Shown here: positions 1-11,248 of the stretch, piece by piece | Position numbering within the stretch: the first letter of the stretch is position 1 | How the letters are laid out: each line of letters opens with the position of its first letter | NCBI RefSeq assembly: GCF_036885195.1 | Contig: NZ_CP133656.1 | Coordinates: 2,666,001 to 2,730,000, forward strand | Direction of reading: 5' to 3' | DNA from: Pectobacterium cacticida | Lineage (GTDB): Bacteria; Pseudomonadota; Gammaproteobacteria; Enterobacterales; Enterobacteriaceae | Length of the DNA stretch: 64,000 nucleotides | Program-made: the position numbers and the translations under genes | The notes under the pieces: generated by a model | What the model was told of the DNA's origin: nothing | Databases searched by the model: none | What the model saw: only the letters and a program-made list of their open reading frames with translations

Positions 1-270
1 TCGTTCAACGATCTGGTTCAGTTGATACTGATTTTCCTGAATCTGCCCACGGAGGTTATCAATATCACGCTGATTATCAGAAATCTGCTGCTGAAGTTGC
101 GTTAAAAGCTGGCTGTGAGCGTTAGAGATACGCTCTAATTGAGTGACACGGTTTTCGACCGAACCTGATCCGACACTGCTGATTGGCGCTTGGGCAGTAG
201 CGGCCCAGGGGGCCGCTACGCCAATCAGCAACGACAGACCCAACAGATGATGTCTGAAGTTACTGCTCAT
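1..270 (-). CDS. cpoB: CpoB (YbgF), Tol-Pal associated periplasmic coordinator, 3' part missing
   Basis: Only the first 90 codons are inside the window; the reading frame stays open to base 1. The start is the ATG at 268-270, nine bases after the pal stop. The product has a signal peptide (residues 1-26, ending about ATAQA) followed by a glutamine-rich coiled coil (about 40-90) rich in QLxxQI and NQxxI repeats, the trimerisation region of CpoB. In E. coli CpoB couples the Tol machine to PBP1B during cell constriction; its C-terminal TPR domain would lie off the left edge. Last gene of the leftward tol-pal cluster. Identity rests on position and the N-terminal architecture. Confidence 0.93.
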   Translation of the reverse strand, partial: MSSNFRHHLLGLSLLIGVAAPWAATAQAPISSVGSGSVENRVTQLERISNAHSQLLTQLQQQISDNQRDIDNLRGQIQENQYQLNQIVER

Positions 271-279
271 GCGATTCTC

Positions 280-789
280 TTAATATACCAAGACGGCACG
301 ACGGTTTTTGGCATAAGCCGCTTCGTCATGGCCGAGAACGGCGGGTTTCTCTTTACCGTAAGAAACGATAGAGATCTGATCGGAAGACACGCCTTTGCCC
401 TGCAGATACATCTGTACCGCATTCGCGCGACGTTCACCCAAGGCAATGTTGTACTCCGGCGTACCGCGTTCATCCGCATGACCTTCAATGGTCACTTTGT
501 AAGACGGGTTGCTACGCAGGAATGCAGCGTGCGCATCCAGCATCTGAGCGAACTCAGAGCTAACATCGTACTTATCGAGGCCGAAGTAAACGATATTGTT
601 GCGCTGTAGTTCTTGCACCTGCAAACGTGCCTGCTCAGAAGATGACGCATTGCCACCGTCCATCATGCCATTGCTGCCAGCCCCCATGGAAGATTGATCA
701 TTGTCCGCATTCTTGTTAGAGCTACAAGCGGCCACTGCCAGTACCGGCAGAGCCAACATCAGGCCTTTCAGCACTTTATTGAATTGCAT
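280..789 (-). CDS. pal: Pal, peptidoglycan-associated outer-membrane lipoprotein
   Basis: 169 residues. A lipoprotein signal peptide ends in a lipobox with the acylated Cys at residue 22 (LAVAACSS). A low-complexity Asn/Ser/Gly linker (about 23-55) leads to an OmpA-like peptidoglycan-binding domain (about 60-169) with the typical [12 protein letters not shown] and LGERRANAV motifs. Pal anchors the outer membrane to the cell wall and binds TolB; the TolQRA motor relocates it to the division site. It follows tolB by 40 bases and precedes cpoB by nine, as in E. coli. The length is close to the usual 170-175. Confidence 0.98.
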   Translation of the reverse strand: MQFNKVLKGLMLALPVLAVAACSSNKNADNDQSSMGAGSNGMMDGGNASSSEQARLQVQELQRNNIVYFGLDKYDVSSEFAQMLDAHAAFLRSNPSYKVTIEGHADERGTPEYNIALGERRANAVQMYLQGKGVSSDQISIVSYGKEKPAVLGHDEAAYAKNRRAVLVY

Positions 790-829
790 TTCTTATGTCC
801 TTTGACGAGTTTATTGTACATATCTGTAC

Positions 830-2122
830 TTATAGATACGGCGACCAGGCAGGGAATTTAACCTGTCCATCAGTTGCCGGAAGACGCGCTTTGAAACGCC
901 CATCGGTCGAAACCAGCTGTAGCACAGATCCCAGCCCTTGTTTAGAGCTATAGATTACCATCGTGCCATTCGGTGCGATACTTGGCGTTTCGTCCAGGAA
1001 CGTGCCCGTCAATACTTGTACGGCCCCCGTTACCAGATCCAATTTGGCAATATGCTGAGCACCACCATTAGAGCTCACCATGACCAAAAACTTCCCGTCA
1101 GCACTCACTTCAGCATCCTGATTCTGGGAGCCTTCCCAGGTCAAGCGCTGTGGAGCGCCGCCATTAACATTGATTTTATAAACCTGAGGACGCCCCGCCT
1201 GGTCTGAGGTGTAGGACAGCGTCTGGCTATCGGGGAACCAACTCGGTTCAGTGTTGTTGCTACGACCATCGGTTACCTGACGAATCTGACCAGAAGCAAT
1301 ATCCATAACGTACAAATTTAGGCTGCCGGTTTTAGACAGCGCAAACGCGAGTTTGCTGCCATCAGGAGAAAACGCAGGCGCGCCATTGTGCCGTGGGAAG
1401 GAGGCAACCTGACGAATCGCGCCATTTGCCAGCGTCTGAATAACCAGCGCCGAACGACCGCTTTCGAAGGTAACATAGGCGAGTTTACTACCGTCAGGAG
1501 ACCAGGCCGGAGACATTAGCGGCTGTGGTGAACGATGCACCACAAATTGGTTAAAACCGTCATAGTCTGCTACACGTAATTCATAAGGGAATTGGCCACC
1601 GTTAGTCTGGACAACGTAAGCGATTCGAGTACGGAAGGCCCCCTTAATGCCTGTTAGCTTTTCAAATACCTCATCACTGGCCGTATGCGCGGCATAGCGC
1701 AACCATTGCTTAGTGACTTTAAACTGGTTCTGAGACAGAACGCTTCCTGGGCTACCCGATGTATCAACGAGTTGGTAAGAAACCAAGTAGCTACCATCGG
1801 CGCTGGGTTGAACCTGACCAACCACCACCGCATCAATCCCCAGCGCCGTCCATGCAGCAGGCGTCACTTCAGATGCTGTAGCGGGTTGCTGTGGCATGCG
1901 ACTGGCATCAATGGGATTGAACTTACCGCTATTACGCAAATCAGCACCGACGATACCGCCGATGTCTTCAGGCGCTGCACCCGCTCCCGCCCATTTAAAA
2001 GGAACCACTCCGATGGGGCGTGCAGAGTCTACCCCCTGGGTAATCTCTATACGGACTTCCGCGTGCAGCGCCGCTGCCCAAAGCATCAAAAAGCTTAATG
2101 CAACTTTTAGTACTTGCTTCAT
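830..2122 (-). CDS. tolB: TolB, periplasmic beta-propeller protein of the Tol-Pal system
   Basis: 430 residues, identical in length to E. coli TolB. I place the start at the ATG at 2120-2122 ([11 protein letters not shown]) rather than four codons upstream, because it begins a clean signal peptide ending LHAE at about residue 22. An N-terminal domain (about 25-160) is followed by a six-bladed propeller with repeated [15 protein letters not shown] strands, the surface that binds Pal and, competitively, TolA or Pal-bound partners. It lies between tolA (137 bases upstream) and pal. Essential for outer-membrane constriction and integrity in relatives. Confidence 0.97.
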   Translation of the reverse strand: MKQVLKVALSFLMLWAAALHAEVRIEITQGVDSARPIGVVPFKWAGAGAAPEDIGGIVGADLRNSGKFNPIDASRMPQQPATASEVTPAAWTALGIDAVVVGQVQPSADGSYLVSYQLVDTSGSPGSVLSQNQFKVTKQWLRYAAHTASDEVFEKLTGIKGAFRTRIAYVVQTNGGQFPYELRVADYDGFNQFVVHRSPQPLMSPAWSPDGSKLAYVTFESGRSALVIQTLANGAIRQVASFPRHNGAPAFSPDGSKLAFALSKTGSLNLYVMDIASGQIRQVTDGRSNNTEPSWFPDSQTLSYTSDQAGRPQVYKINVNGGAPQRLTWEGSQNQDAEVSADGKFLVMVSSNGGAQHIAKLDLVTGAVQVLTGTFLDETPSIAPNGTMVIYSSKQGLGSVLQLVSTDGRFKARLPATDGQVKFPAWSPYL

Positions 2123-2260
2123 CTCATCTCCCATATCCAGACGCGCCGTCTACGATAAATCAGCAGACATTTAACAAGAACAAACCAACGTCAACGAAAC
2201 AACATAACCTGGCTCGTTTACCATCGTAATAATCTTAAAGCCATTGGGTAAACAGCTCGG

Positions 2261-3433
2261 TTACTGTGGTTTAAAATCTATCGGCGCATTTTTGAAAGCC
2301 TCGTAAACCTCAGCACTCGGTGGCTTCGGTATCCTGGCCTGTTTAGCGGCCGCAATGGCCGCCTGACATAACGCCGGATCGCCGCCTTCAGCCGTGACGT
2401 CAATCAACAACCCGTCTGATGCTAGCTTAATCCGTAATGTGCAGGTACGCCCTTTGTAAAGCTGCCAATCATAAAACTTGCTCTGAATAGCAGATCGGAT
2501 CTGACTGCCATAGCTATCCAGCGCCGCCCCTGATGCGCCACTCTTTTTATTACTCCCTGCACCTGCTGGCGCACCGCCGCCAGACTTCGGCGCATTTTTC
2601 GATGATGCCAACCCGCCCAACAAATCATCCACCGTACTCGCCTGATCGGCGGCATCAGCGGCTTTCCTTTTCTCTTCAGCCGCTTTTTTAGCCGCCGCTG
2701 CGGCTTGTGCTTTCTTCGCGGCTTCTGCTTCAGCCTTTTGCTTAGCTGCTTCAGCAGCCGCTTTTTGTTTAGCTTGTTCAGCCTCTTTTGCCGCTTTTGC
2801 CGCCTCCGCTTTCGCGGCTTCTGCTGCCTTTTTCGCCGCATCAGCCTCGGCTTTTTGCTTAGCAATCTCTTCCGCCTGCTTCTTGGCAGCCGCGGCCGCA
2901 GCAGCTTGCTTCTTCACTTCCTCTTCTGCTTTCTTTTTGGCTTCTGCCGCGGCCTTCGCCTGCTGTTCTGCTTCAGCCTTCGCTTTAGCCGCCGCCGCTT
3001 CGGCCTGTTTCTGTTGCTCCTTTGCCTGCTGAGCCGCCGCTTCAGCTTGCTTACGCTGCTCTGCTTGTTCCTGAGCTTGCTTTTTCGCTTCTTCCTGCGC
3101 TTGCAGACGCTCCTTTTCCAACGCCTTCAGGCGTTGTTGCTCAGCGGCTTGTTTTTGCTGAAGTTCTTCCGCCTGACGTTCCGCTTGTTTTTGACGCAAT
3201 TGTTCAGCTCGTTTTGCAGCGGTTTGCTGCTGCTGTTGACGATTATATTGCTCGACCACCGCGCTAGGATCGACCATGACAGCATCAATCGACGACCCTC
3301 CGCCGCCCCCGCTGGCATCCATCGTTTGCGTCGATGAACTCCAAAGCAGTAAAGCAATCAGTAGGACGTGCAAAACCACCGAGATAATAACGGCGCGTTT
3401 CAGCTTATCGTTTTGTTCGTTTGCCTTTAGCAC
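2261..3433 (-). CDS. tolA: TolA, inner-membrane-anchored trans-periplasmic linker of the Tol motor
   Basis: 390 residues, starting at a GTG (3431-3433), as in E. coli. One N-terminal transmembrane helix (about 14-34) carries the SHLS-type face that contacts TolQR. A Gly-rich hinge (42-47) leads into a very long Lys/Ala/Glu/Gln helix (about 60-270) and a globular C-terminal domain (about 295-390) that contacts TolB and Pal. The helical region is shorter than in E. coli (421 residues in total). The codon-repetitive helix produces long antisense open frames that are not genes. Gap to tolR is 64 bases. Confidence 0.97.
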   Translation of the reverse strand: MLKANEQNDKLKRAVIISVVLHVLLIALLLWSSSTQTMDASGGGGGSSIDAVMVDPSAVVEQYNRQQQQQTAAKRAEQLRQKQAERQAEELQQKQAAEQQRLKALEKERLQAQEEAKKQAQEQAEQRKQAEAAAQQAKEQQKQAEAAAAKAKAEAEQQAKAAAEAKKKAEEEVKKQAAAAAAAKKQAEEIAKQKAEADAAKKAAEAAKAEAAKAAKEAEQAKQKAAAEAAKQKAEAEAAKKAQAAAAAKKAAEEKRKAADAADQASTVDDLLGGLASSKNAPKSGGGAPAGAGSNKKSGASGAALDSYGSQIRSAIQSKFYDWQLYKGRTCTLRIKLASDGLLIDVTAEGGDPALCQAAIAAAKQARIPKPPSAEVYEAFKNAPIDFKPQ

Positions 3434-3497
3434 AAGCGATTCCCAAAAACAGTGTTGCCAGAAATAGGCTCAACGATCATGACCGAGACGTATTCAT

Positions 3498-3923
3498 TTA
3501 AATAGGCTGTGTCATCAAACCAACCGATTTTACACCAGCCTGGTGCAATAGATTCAACGCCTTAATGATCTCATCATAAGGAACATCTTTTGCTCCACCA
3601 ATCAAAAAGACCGTTTTGGGATTGGCTGACAATCGTGATTGCGCCTCAGCAATTACCTGCTCTGCAGGGAGTTGCTCCATACGGTTTTGTTCAACAACCA
3701 GGCTATATTGGCCTATACCTGAAACCTCGACAATTACGGGCGGATTATCATTGCTCGAAACTGTTTTTGAGTCGGTCGCATCCGGCAGATCCACCTCGAC
3801 ACTCTGCGTAATAATGGGAGCGGTTGCCATAAAAATCAGCAACAAGACTAACAGCACGTCCAAGAGCGGAACGATATTGATCTCAGATTTCAGCTCGCGA
3901 CGGCCTCTACGTACTCGTGCCAT
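3498..3923 (-). CDS. tolR: TolR, proton-channel subunit of the Tol motor
   Basis: 141 residues, ExbD/TolR family. A short cytoplasmic head (MARVRRGRRELKSEIN) precedes one transmembrane helix (about 17-38) holding the conserved Asp of the proton path in NIVPLLDVLL. The rest is a periplasmic domain that dimerises and can bind peptidoglycan. With TolQ it uses the proton-motive force to drive TolA. Twelve bases separate it from tolQ, so the two are almost certainly co-translated. Confidence 0.98.
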   Translation of the reverse strand: MARVRRGRRELKSEINIVPLLDVLLVLLLIFMATAPIITQSVEVDLPDATDSKTVSSNDNPPVIVEVSGIGQYSLVVEQNRMEQLPAEQVIAEAQSRLSANPKTVFLIGGAKDVPYDEIIKALNLLHQAGVKSVGLMTQPI

Positions 3924-3935
3924 GATCTCCCCCGC

Positions 3936-5023
<1,088 letters not shown>

Positions 5024-5161
5024 TCTATCTACATTCCACAAATACAACGAAACACCGCTACTATACGCAAGAGAAATGAGGTTTGGAATGGATTGTGTCA
5101 GTAGAAAGAAAATAATTATGGGTTGTAAACAACCCATAACCAGATGGAATAGAAGGCCATT

Positions 5162-5455
5162 TTAACCGAAGAAATAATACAATCCTGCGCACAGCATCAC
5201 AAAGGCGGGAAACGGTGCGAAAACAGAGCGCCATAGCAGACGTTGGGGCCGAAAACCCACGCCATGAACCACACCCGCGCAGACGGCCCAAATCAGCAAA
5301 AGGCTCTGCCAAACCGCGAGTTCACTGGTCCGTGCAGCAAAACGAGACGGATCCCAAAAGACACAGCCGGCCAGCAGTAGCGCTAGAATAAGGGAAAGAG
5401 CCCTCAACGGGCTCTTGTCCATCAGGCGATAAAGCTTATCAGCCAGATCGCTCAT
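5162..5455 (-). CDS. ybgE: YbgE, cyd operon membrane protein
   Basis: 97 residues with three predicted transmembrane segments (about 17-33, 47-66, 76-95), length as in E. coli YbgE. The ATG overlaps the cydX stop codon (ATGA), so it is translationally coupled to the cytochrome bd genes. It is the last gene of cydABX-ybgE. Its exact function is not established; it is thought to be an accessory of cytochrome bd or of its operon. Confidence 0.93.
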   Translation of the reverse strand: MSDLADKLYRLMDKSPLRALSLILALLLAGCVFWDPSRFAARTSELAVWQSLLLIWAVCAGVVHGVGFRPQRLLWRSVFAPFPAFVMLCAGLYYFFG

Positions 5456-5568
5456 TGCTTATCTTCTTCAGCCGCTTTGCTTGCTTCACTCTGCTCAAGC
5501 GCCAGGGCCGTGATAATCCCCAGGGAGCAAGCAAGAAGCGTTCCGAGTATCCAGGCAAAATACCACAT
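5452..5568 (-). CDS. cydX: CydX (YbgT), small subunit of cytochrome bd-I oxidase
   Basis: 38-residue ORF, start ATG at 5566-5568, preceded by an AGGAGC-like site, 16 bases after the cydB stop. The product begins MWYFAWILGT and has a single transmembrane helix (about 3-24) followed by an acidic tail ending EEDKQ. The Trp-Tyr-x3-Trp-Ile-Leu-Gly-x4 pattern is diagnostic for CydX, which packs against CydA and stabilises its haems. The stop overlaps the ybgE start. Easily missed in automatic gene calls because of its size. Confidence 0.96.
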   Translation of the reverse strand: MWYFAWILGTLLACSLGIITALALEQSEASKAAEEDKQ

Positions 5569-5584
5569 AAATTAAGCTCCTTAC

Positions 5585-6724
5585 TTAGTACATAGAGTGA
5601 GAGTTTTGCTCAATCTGCGCTTTGGTGATGCGACCAAACATCTTGTAGTAACACCATGCCGTGTAAGAAAGCACGATGGGCACAAATATAATCGCCACCA
5701 CGGTCATGACTTTCAACGTCAACAGGCTCGATGTCGCATCCCATATCGTCAAACTAACATTCGGCACGGTGATCGATGGCATGATGAACGGAAACATGGC
5801 GATGCCGGCTGTTAGAATCACACAGGCGATAGTCAGAGAAGAGAAGAGAAATGCCCATGCCCCTTTCTCTGCCCGCGCCATCAGGATAGTCAGCACAGGC
5901 AATATGACGCCAAGCGCAGGAATAGCCCACAATACCGGATGATTATTAAAGTTGATCAGCCAGGCACCTGCCTGGTGAGCGACTTCTTTATGCAATGGGT
6001 TAGATTCAGCCGCGGTATTGATCGCGGACGTCACAACGTAACCATCGATACCATAAACTACCCACACGCCAGCCAGAAGAAATGCCACCATCATCACTAA
6101 CGCGGACAGTTGCGCGGCTGATTTTGCACGCACATGCAGATCGCCAGTGGTTCTCATCATCAGGTAGGTTGCGCCCTGTGTAAGAATCATCGTTAAACTC
6201 ACCACTCCAGCCAACAGGCCGAACGGGTTCAGCAGTTGGAAGAAGTTTCCGGTGTAGTATAAGCGTAGATATTCATCGACATGGAACGGCACTCCCTGCA
6301 ACAGGTTGCCAAACGCTACGCCAATAACCACTGGAGGGACAAAGCTACCAATGAAGATGCCCCAGTCCCACATGCCACGCCAGCGCGGATCTTCAATTTT
6401 TGAACGATAGTCGAAGCCGACAGGACGGAAGAACAGCGAAGCCAGCACCAGGATCATGGCGATATAGAAACCGGAAAAAGCCGCGGCGTAAACCATTGGC
6501 CAGGCAGCAAATAATGCGCCACCTGCTGTAATCAACCAGACCTGGTTCCCGTCCCAATGAGGCGCAATGCTGTTAATCATAACACGACGCTCGGTATCAC
6601 CACGTCCAATTAGACGCACCAGAATGCCCACGCCCATATCAAAACCATCAGTGATGGCGAAGCCAATCAGCAGAATGCCGATCAACAGCCACCAGATAAA
6701 CCGTAATACTTCATATTCAAACAT
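5585..6724 (-). CDS. cydB: CydB, cytochrome bd-I ubiquinol oxidase subunit II
   Basis: 379 residues from the ATG at 6722-6724 (MFEYEVLRFIWW), the same length as E. coli CydB; an in-frame ATG 17 codons upstream would overlap cydA and is rejected. A good ribosome-binding site (ACAGGAGT) lies seven bases before the chosen start. About eight to nine transmembrane helices; contains the conserved ITDGFDMGVG near the N-terminus and HWDGNQVWLITAGGALFAAWP. Heterodimer partner of CydA in the high-affinity terminal oxidase of the inner membrane. Confidence 0.97.
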   Translation of the reverse strand: MFEYEVLRFIWWLLIGILLIGFAITDGFDMGVGILVRLIGRGDTERRVMINSIAPHWDGNQVWLITAGGALFAAWPMVYAAAFSGFYIAMILVLASLFFRPVGFDYRSKIEDPRWRGMWDWGIFIGSFVPPVVIGVAFGNLLQGVPFHVDEYLRLYYTGNFFQLLNPFGLLAGVVSLTMILTQGATYLMMRTTGDLHVRAKSAAQLSALVMMVAFLLAGVWVVYGIDGYVVTSAINTAAESNPLHKEVAHQAGAWLINFNNHPVLWAIPALGVILPVLTILMARAEKGAWAFLFSSLTIACVILTAGIAMFPFIMPSITVPNVSLTIWDATSSLLTLKVMTVVAIIFVPIVLSYTAWCYYKMFGRITKAQIEQNSHSMY

Positions 6725-6737
6725 AGTGGACTCCTGT

Positions 6738-8306
6738 TTACCGTGCTTCCTGCGCAACCGCGATAGGTTGTTCAAAATGGTAGCGGCCAGTTTTTAGACT
6801 ACTTGGCCCCAAACGCGCATATTTGAACATCAGATACGTTTCTGCCACCAGGAAGAGCGTATACAGACCACAGATCAGCGCCATTGAGAACAGAATATCC
6901 CCTGCTGTCAGGGATGAAGTTGCAACCGCCGTTGGCAGAATTTCGCCGATGGCCCACGGTTGACGGCCGTACTCCGCCACAAACCAACCCGCTTCAATGG
7001 CAATCCACGGTAGCGGAATACCGTATAGGGCGACGCGGTGTAACCAGCGTTTTTGGCCAATTTTTCCACGCAAGACAGTCCAGAAAGACAGCCCGATGAT
7101 CAGCAGCATCAGCATGCCGCAACCTACCATGATACGGAACGAGAAATAGAGCGGCGCAACGCGGGGGATAGAATCTTTAACCGCTTGTTTGATCTGAGTT
7201 TCTGAGGCATCAGACACCGTCTGCGTATAACGTTTCAGTAGTAACCCATACCCAAGATCCTGCTTAGACTGTTCGAATGCCGCTTTCACTGCCGGGTCAG
7301 TATTGCCTGAACGTAATTCTTCCAACAGTTGGTAGGCTTTCATCCCATTGCGAATGCGGACTTCATGCATCGCCATGAGTTCTTTGAGGCCCGTGACTTC
7401 TTTATCGGTAGAACGCGTCGCAATCAGTCCCAAGGCATACGGGATCTTAATAGCGTAGTTATTCTCCATCGTGTCTTGATTCGGGATACCAAATAGAGTG
7501 AACGATGCCGGCGCGGGCTGCGTTTCCCATTCGGCTTCAATTGCCGCGAGTTTGGTCTTCTGTACGTCACCCATTTCATATCCGGATTCATCACCCAGTA
7601 CGATAACGGACAGAACCGCTGCCATGCCGAAGCTTGCCGCAATAGCAAATGAGCGCTTGGCAAAGGCAATATCGCGACCTTTCAGCAGATAGTATGAACT
7701 AATGCCCAGAATAAACATTGCACCAGTACAGTAACCCGCCGCCACCGTGTGAACAAATTTCACCTGCGCTACCGGGTTAAGCACCAAATCGGCAAAGCTC
7801 ACCATTTCCATACGCATAGTTTCAAAATTGAAATCCGATGCGATAGGGTTTTGCATCCAACCATTGGCAACCAAAATCCACAACGCCGAGAAATTGGAGC
7901 CCAGCGCAACCAGCCAGGTGACGGCCATGTGCTGCACTTTTCCTAAACGGTCCCAACCGAAGAAGAATAAGCCAACAAAGGTCGATTCCAGGAAGAACGC
8001 CATCAGGCCTTCAATCGCCAACGGCGCCCCGAAAATATCCCCGACGTAGTGAGAGAAATACGACCAGTTGGTCCCGAATTGAAACTCCATGGTCAACCCG
8101 GTAGCCACACCCAGAGCAAAGTTAATCGCAAATAACTTACCCCAGAATTTGGTCATATCTTTATAGATTTGTTTGCCGGACAGCACATATACCGTTTCCA
8201 TAATCGCCAGCAGAAACGCCATCCCCAGCGTTAATGGCACGAATAGAAAATGGTACATTGCGGTTAAGGCAAACTGTAAACGAGACAGTTCGACTACATC
8301 AAACAT
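6738..8306 (-). CDS. cydA: CydA, cytochrome bd-I ubiquinol oxidase subunit I
   Basis: 522 residues, as in E. coli. It oxidises ubiquinol and reduces oxygen to water in the inner membrane. Visible ligands include His19 (AMYHFLF) and the His of [14 protein letters not shown], plus the Met of [10 protein letters not shown] that ligates haem b558. The GRQPW motif ([13 protein letters not shown]) is present. The periplasmic Q-loop lies at about 250-380. First gene of cydABX-ybgE; a 660-base AT-rich upstream region fits multi-layer oxygen control (ArcA/FNR). Confidence 0.98.
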   Translation of the reverse strand: MFDVVELSRLQFALTAMYHFLFVPLTLGMAFLLAIMETVYVLSGKQIYKDMTKFWGKLFAINFALGVATGLTMEFQFGTNWSYFSHYVGDIFGAPLAIEGLMAFFLESTFVGLFFFGWDRLGKVQHMAVTWLVALGSNFSALWILVANGWMQNPIASDFNFETMRMEMVSFADLVLNPVAQVKFVHTVAAGYCTGAMFILGISSYYLLKGRDIAFAKRSFAIAASFGMAAVLSVIVLGDESGYEMGDVQKTKLAAIEAEWETQPAPASFTLFGIPNQDTMENNYAIKIPYALGLIATRSTDKEVTGLKELMAMHEVRIRNGMKAYQLLEELRSGNTDPAVKAAFEQSKQDLGYGLLLKRYTQTVSDASETQIKQAVKDSIPRVAPLYFSFRIMVGCGMLMLLIIGLSFWTVLRGKIGQKRWLHRVALYGIPLPWIAIEAGWFVAEYGRQPWAIGEILPTAVATSSLTAGDILFSMALICGLYTLFLVAETYLMFKYARLGPSSLKTGRYHFEQPIAVAQEAR

Positions 8307-8970
8307 TTTGACTCCTTGCTCCTCGCAGGAAGGGATTAGCTTGCAAACGCTGACAAGCTGCCAAACATCCGGCCATTACACCCAAAAGAACACAACAGAA
8401 ATTGCTTTAACATCGGCTGTAACAAACATTACAAATACTGCGGATCAGGGCTATGACATTGCTGCACCCTGATAGCAAGCTCAAGATAAATCACAAGTAT
8501 TACAACTCACGTACCTCATTAGAGGGTAGCCACATATTACGCCTGCAATCCCCCACAATAAATAGGTTTTTACGTGACCTGGACTAGGTTTTTGGCTTCA
8601 TATCAACTTTCGCGCCAGAGGACATGGAAGCCGATAATTGACCTCGCGCAATTTAAGCCTATTTCGAAAATTATATCCAGAGGCGTTTTTTGATCTAAAA
8701 CAATTTAATGTTTCCTTCGTGATAGAAGCGTTACATTAATATTTTTATTGCACCCATTGTTAATATAGTGTGATTTTTGCGTTTAATTAAAATTAATTCG
8801 GTAATATATTTTTTACTTTGAAATTTCATTGTTTACACACGATCGCCAACCAGTTGATTATTGTTTTTTCTGTTTAGTTTATCGTATTTTACGACTTTAT
8901 CAGGCTTGGTCATGCCCACACCATTGCACTTCGCTCAGTCATCGCACTCACATCATGACTGACAGACTAT
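8307..8970. promoter_or_regulatory. cydA upstream control region, gene-free
   Basis: 664 bases without a credible ORF on either strand. The part at about 8690-8880 is markedly AT-rich. Two ArcA-box-like elements occur: GTTAATATAG at about 8759-8768 and GTTTAATTAA with an abutting AATTAATT at 8781-8798. The E. coli cydA promoter is controlled by ArcA, FNR and H-NS; the sites here are read by eye and unproven. I did not find a convincing FNR palindrome. Confidence 0.5.
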
Positions 8971-8994
8971 AAAAAAAGCCACCCAAGGGTGGCT
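8971..8994 (-). terminator. Rho-independent terminator after sucD
   Basis: On the minus strand an 8-bp perfect stem AGCCACCC/GGGTGGCT with a two-base spacer is followed by seven Ts, 23 bases after the sucD stop. It would end the sdhCDAB-sucABCD transcript. In E. coli the small RNA SdhX derives from this same 3' end; with such a short 3' UTR here any homologue would have to include the end of the sucD coding region. Confidence 0.9.
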
Positions 8995-9017
8995 AATGTG
9001 CGTACGGCAATAGTCGA

Positions 9018-9890
9018 TTATTTCGCCAAGGCTGCTTTTACCGCATCGCCGATATCCGCTAGGCTACGCACGGTTTTAACGCCTGCCGCTTCTAATGCCG
9101 CAAATTTATCGTCAGCAGTCCCTTTGCCTCCAGCGATAATTGCGCCAGCGTGCCCCATACGTTTACCTTTAGGCGCAGTCACTCCTGCAATGTAGCCAAC
9201 AACGGGCTTCGTCACGTGATCTTTTATGTACGCAGCCGCTTCTTCTTCCGCCGTGCCACCAATTTCGCCGATCATAACGATGGCTTCCGTCTGTGGATCG
9301 TCTTCAAACAATCTAAGGATATCGATGAAATTAGCCCCAGGAATCGGGTCTCCGCCGATACCAACGCAACTGGATTGCCCTAGCCCGGCATCAGTGGTTT
9401 GCTTTACGGCTTCGTAAGTTAGCGTACCTGAACGAGAAACAATTCCCACATTACCTGGCAGGTGAATATGGCCAGGCATAATCCCGATCTTACATTCGCC
9501 CGGCGTGATTACGCCTGGGCAATTCGGGCCGATCATCCGCACGCCACTTTGTTCAAGTTTTACCTTCACCGTCAACATATCCAACGTCGGGATGCCCTCG
9601 GTAATACAGATGATCAATTCAATGCCGGCGTCTATGGCCTCCAAAATGGAGTCTTTACAGAACGGTGCCGGCACGTAGATAACGGATGCCGTCGCGCCCG
9701 TTACTTCTACTGCCTCGCGCACCGTATTAAATACCGGTAACCCCAGATGTTGCGTACCACCTTTTCCCGGCGTTACGCCCCCCACAAGTTGCGTACCATA
9801 CGCCAGCGCTTGCTCTGAGTGAAATGTCCCCTGACTACCGGTAAACCCCTGACAGATAACTTTGGTATTTTTATTGATCAGAATGGACAT
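9018..9890 (-). CDS. sucD: SucD, succinyl-CoA synthetase alpha subunit
   Basis: 290 residues. N-terminal CoA-binding Rossmann domain ([14 protein letters not shown], about 14-27) and the phosphohistidine loop [12 protein letters not shown] near residue 247, whose His carries the phosphate between succinyl phosphate and the nucleotide. Works as an alpha2beta2 enzyme with SucC: succinyl-CoA + ADP/GDP + Pi to succinate + ATP/GTP + CoA. Its ATG shares one base with the sucC stop (TAATG), so translation is coupled. Last gene of the large sdh-suc transcript. Confidence 0.98.
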   Translation of the reverse strand: MSILINKNTKVICQGFTGSQGTFHSEQALAYGTQLVGGVTPGKGGTQHLGLPVFNTVREAVEVTGATASVIYVPAPFCKDSILEAIDAGIELIICITEGIPTLDMLTVKVKLEQSGVRMIGPNCPGVITPGECKIGIMPGHIHLPGNVGIVSRSGTLTYEAVKQTTDAGLGQSSCVGIGGDPIPGANFIDILRLFEDDPQTEAIVMIGEIGGTAEEEAAAYIKDHVTKPVVGYIAGVTAPKGKRMGHAGAIIAGGKGTADDKFAALEAAGVKTVRSLADIGDAVKAALAK

Positions 9891-11056
9891 TATTTTCCCT
9901 CCACTGCGGCAACCACTCGCTGAGCGGCATCGGTCAGGCTGGTAGCAGCAATAATATTCAGGCCACTATCCGCCAATTTCTTGGCGCCCAGTTCTGCATT
10001 ATTTCCTTCCAGGCGGACTACCACAGGTACATTGACGCCGACTTCGGCCACCGCTCCGATGATACCGTCGGCGATCAGATCACAACGCACGATACCGCCA
10101 AAAATGTTAACGAAAACAGCTTTTACTTTGTCATCAGACAGAATGATTTTGAAGGCTTCCGTCACGCGTTCTTTCGTCGCGCCACCGCCCACATCAAGAA
10201 AGTTGGCTGGAGAGCCGCCGTACAACTTCACGATGTCCATCGTGCCCATTGCCAGACCCGCGCCATTCACCATACAGCCGATATTGCCGTCCAATGCGAC
10301 ATAATTTAGTTCCCATTGGGCCGCATGCGCTTCTCGGGGATCTTCCTGCGTTGGGTCGCACATCTCACGCAATTCAGGTTGGCGGAACAGCGCATTGCCA
10401 TCCGCGCTCAGCTTACCGTCCAGACACACCAGGTCGCCCTGCGTTGTGATAACCAGTGGGTTAATTTCTACCAGCGCCAGATCGCGCTCAAGGAACAATG
10501 TCGCCAGTCCCATGAAAATTTTACTGAACTGGGCGACCTGTTTCCCGCTCAAGCCCAGTTTGAAGGCTAGCTCCCGGCCTTGGTAAGGCTGCGGGCCGAC
10601 CAGGGGATCAATCGCCGCTTTGTGGATCAACTCTGGCGTCTCTGCCGCGACTTTTTCAATTTCCACGCCACCTTCGGTAGAGGCCATGAACACGACTCGG
10701 CGCGTACTGCGATCAACCACCGCGCCCAGATAAAGTTCTTTGTCAATATCCGTAGCGGCTTCAACCAGGATCTGATGAACCGGTTGCCCCTGGGCGTCCG
10801 TTTGATAAGTAACGAGATTTTTACCCAACCAGTTTTCAGCAAAGGCACGAATGTCTTCTTTGTTGCTGACCACTTTTACGCCACCCGCTTTACCGCGACC
10901 ACCGGCGTGAACCTGACATTTTACGACCCACGGGCCTGCGCCAATTTTGGACGCCGCCTCTTCCGCTTCTCGCGGCGTGCTACAGGCATAACCGATCGGT
11001 GCCGGTAACCCATATCGAGCAAAGAGCTGTTTTGCCTGATATTCATGTAAATTCAT
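9890..11056 (-). CDS. sucC: SucC, succinyl-CoA synthetase beta subunit
   Basis: 388 residues from the ATG at 11054-11056 ([16 protein letters not shown]), the E. coli length; the open frame extends 42 codons upstream without family similarity. N-terminal ATP-grasp domain (about 1-240, with [16 protein letters not shown]) binds the nucleotide. The C-terminal CoA-ligase domain carries [13 protein letters not shown] and [13 protein letters not shown]. It forms the TCA-cycle step with SucD, with which it overlaps by one base. 192 bases separate it from sucB. Confidence 0.98.
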   Translation of the reverse strand: MNLHEYQAKQLFARYGLPAPIGYACSTPREAEEAASKIGAGPWVVKCQVHAGGRGKAGGVKVVSNKEDIRAFAENWLGKNLVTYQTDAQGQPVHQILVEAATDIDKELYLGAVVDRSTRRVVFMASTEGGVEIEKVAAETPELIHKAAIDPLVGPQPYQGRELAFKLGLSGKQVAQFSKIFMGLATLFLERDLALVEINPLVITTQGDLVCLDGKLSADGNALFRQPELREMCDPTQEDPREAHAAQWELNYVALDGNIGCMVNGAGLAMGTMDIVKLYGGSPANFLDVGGGATKERVTEAFKIILSDDKVKAVFVNIFGGIVRCDLIADGIIGAVAEVGVNVPVVVRLEGNNAELGAKKLADSGLNIIAATSLTDAAQRVVAAVEGK

Positions 11057-11248
11057 GATGTTTATCCATTTAGGTGTAAAGATTAGCCAACGGCCGGTTT
11101 GCCTTTCCCCCAATCTTCTGGTGGAAAAAACCATTAACCATCTGATATATGGCAAATGCCGCCGAGACAGCGCGGCCTGCATAGCATACGTTTGGAGGAT
11201 TAATTGAGCGGAAAACCATTAGGATGCCCGCCCAAAATCACTGTTCGA

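Noticed and set aside
2705..3337. 210-residue plus-strand ORF rich in Leu/Phe/Arg
   Set aside because: It is the antisense of the repetitive Lys/Ala/Glu helix of TolA; composition and codon pattern are explained by that gene.
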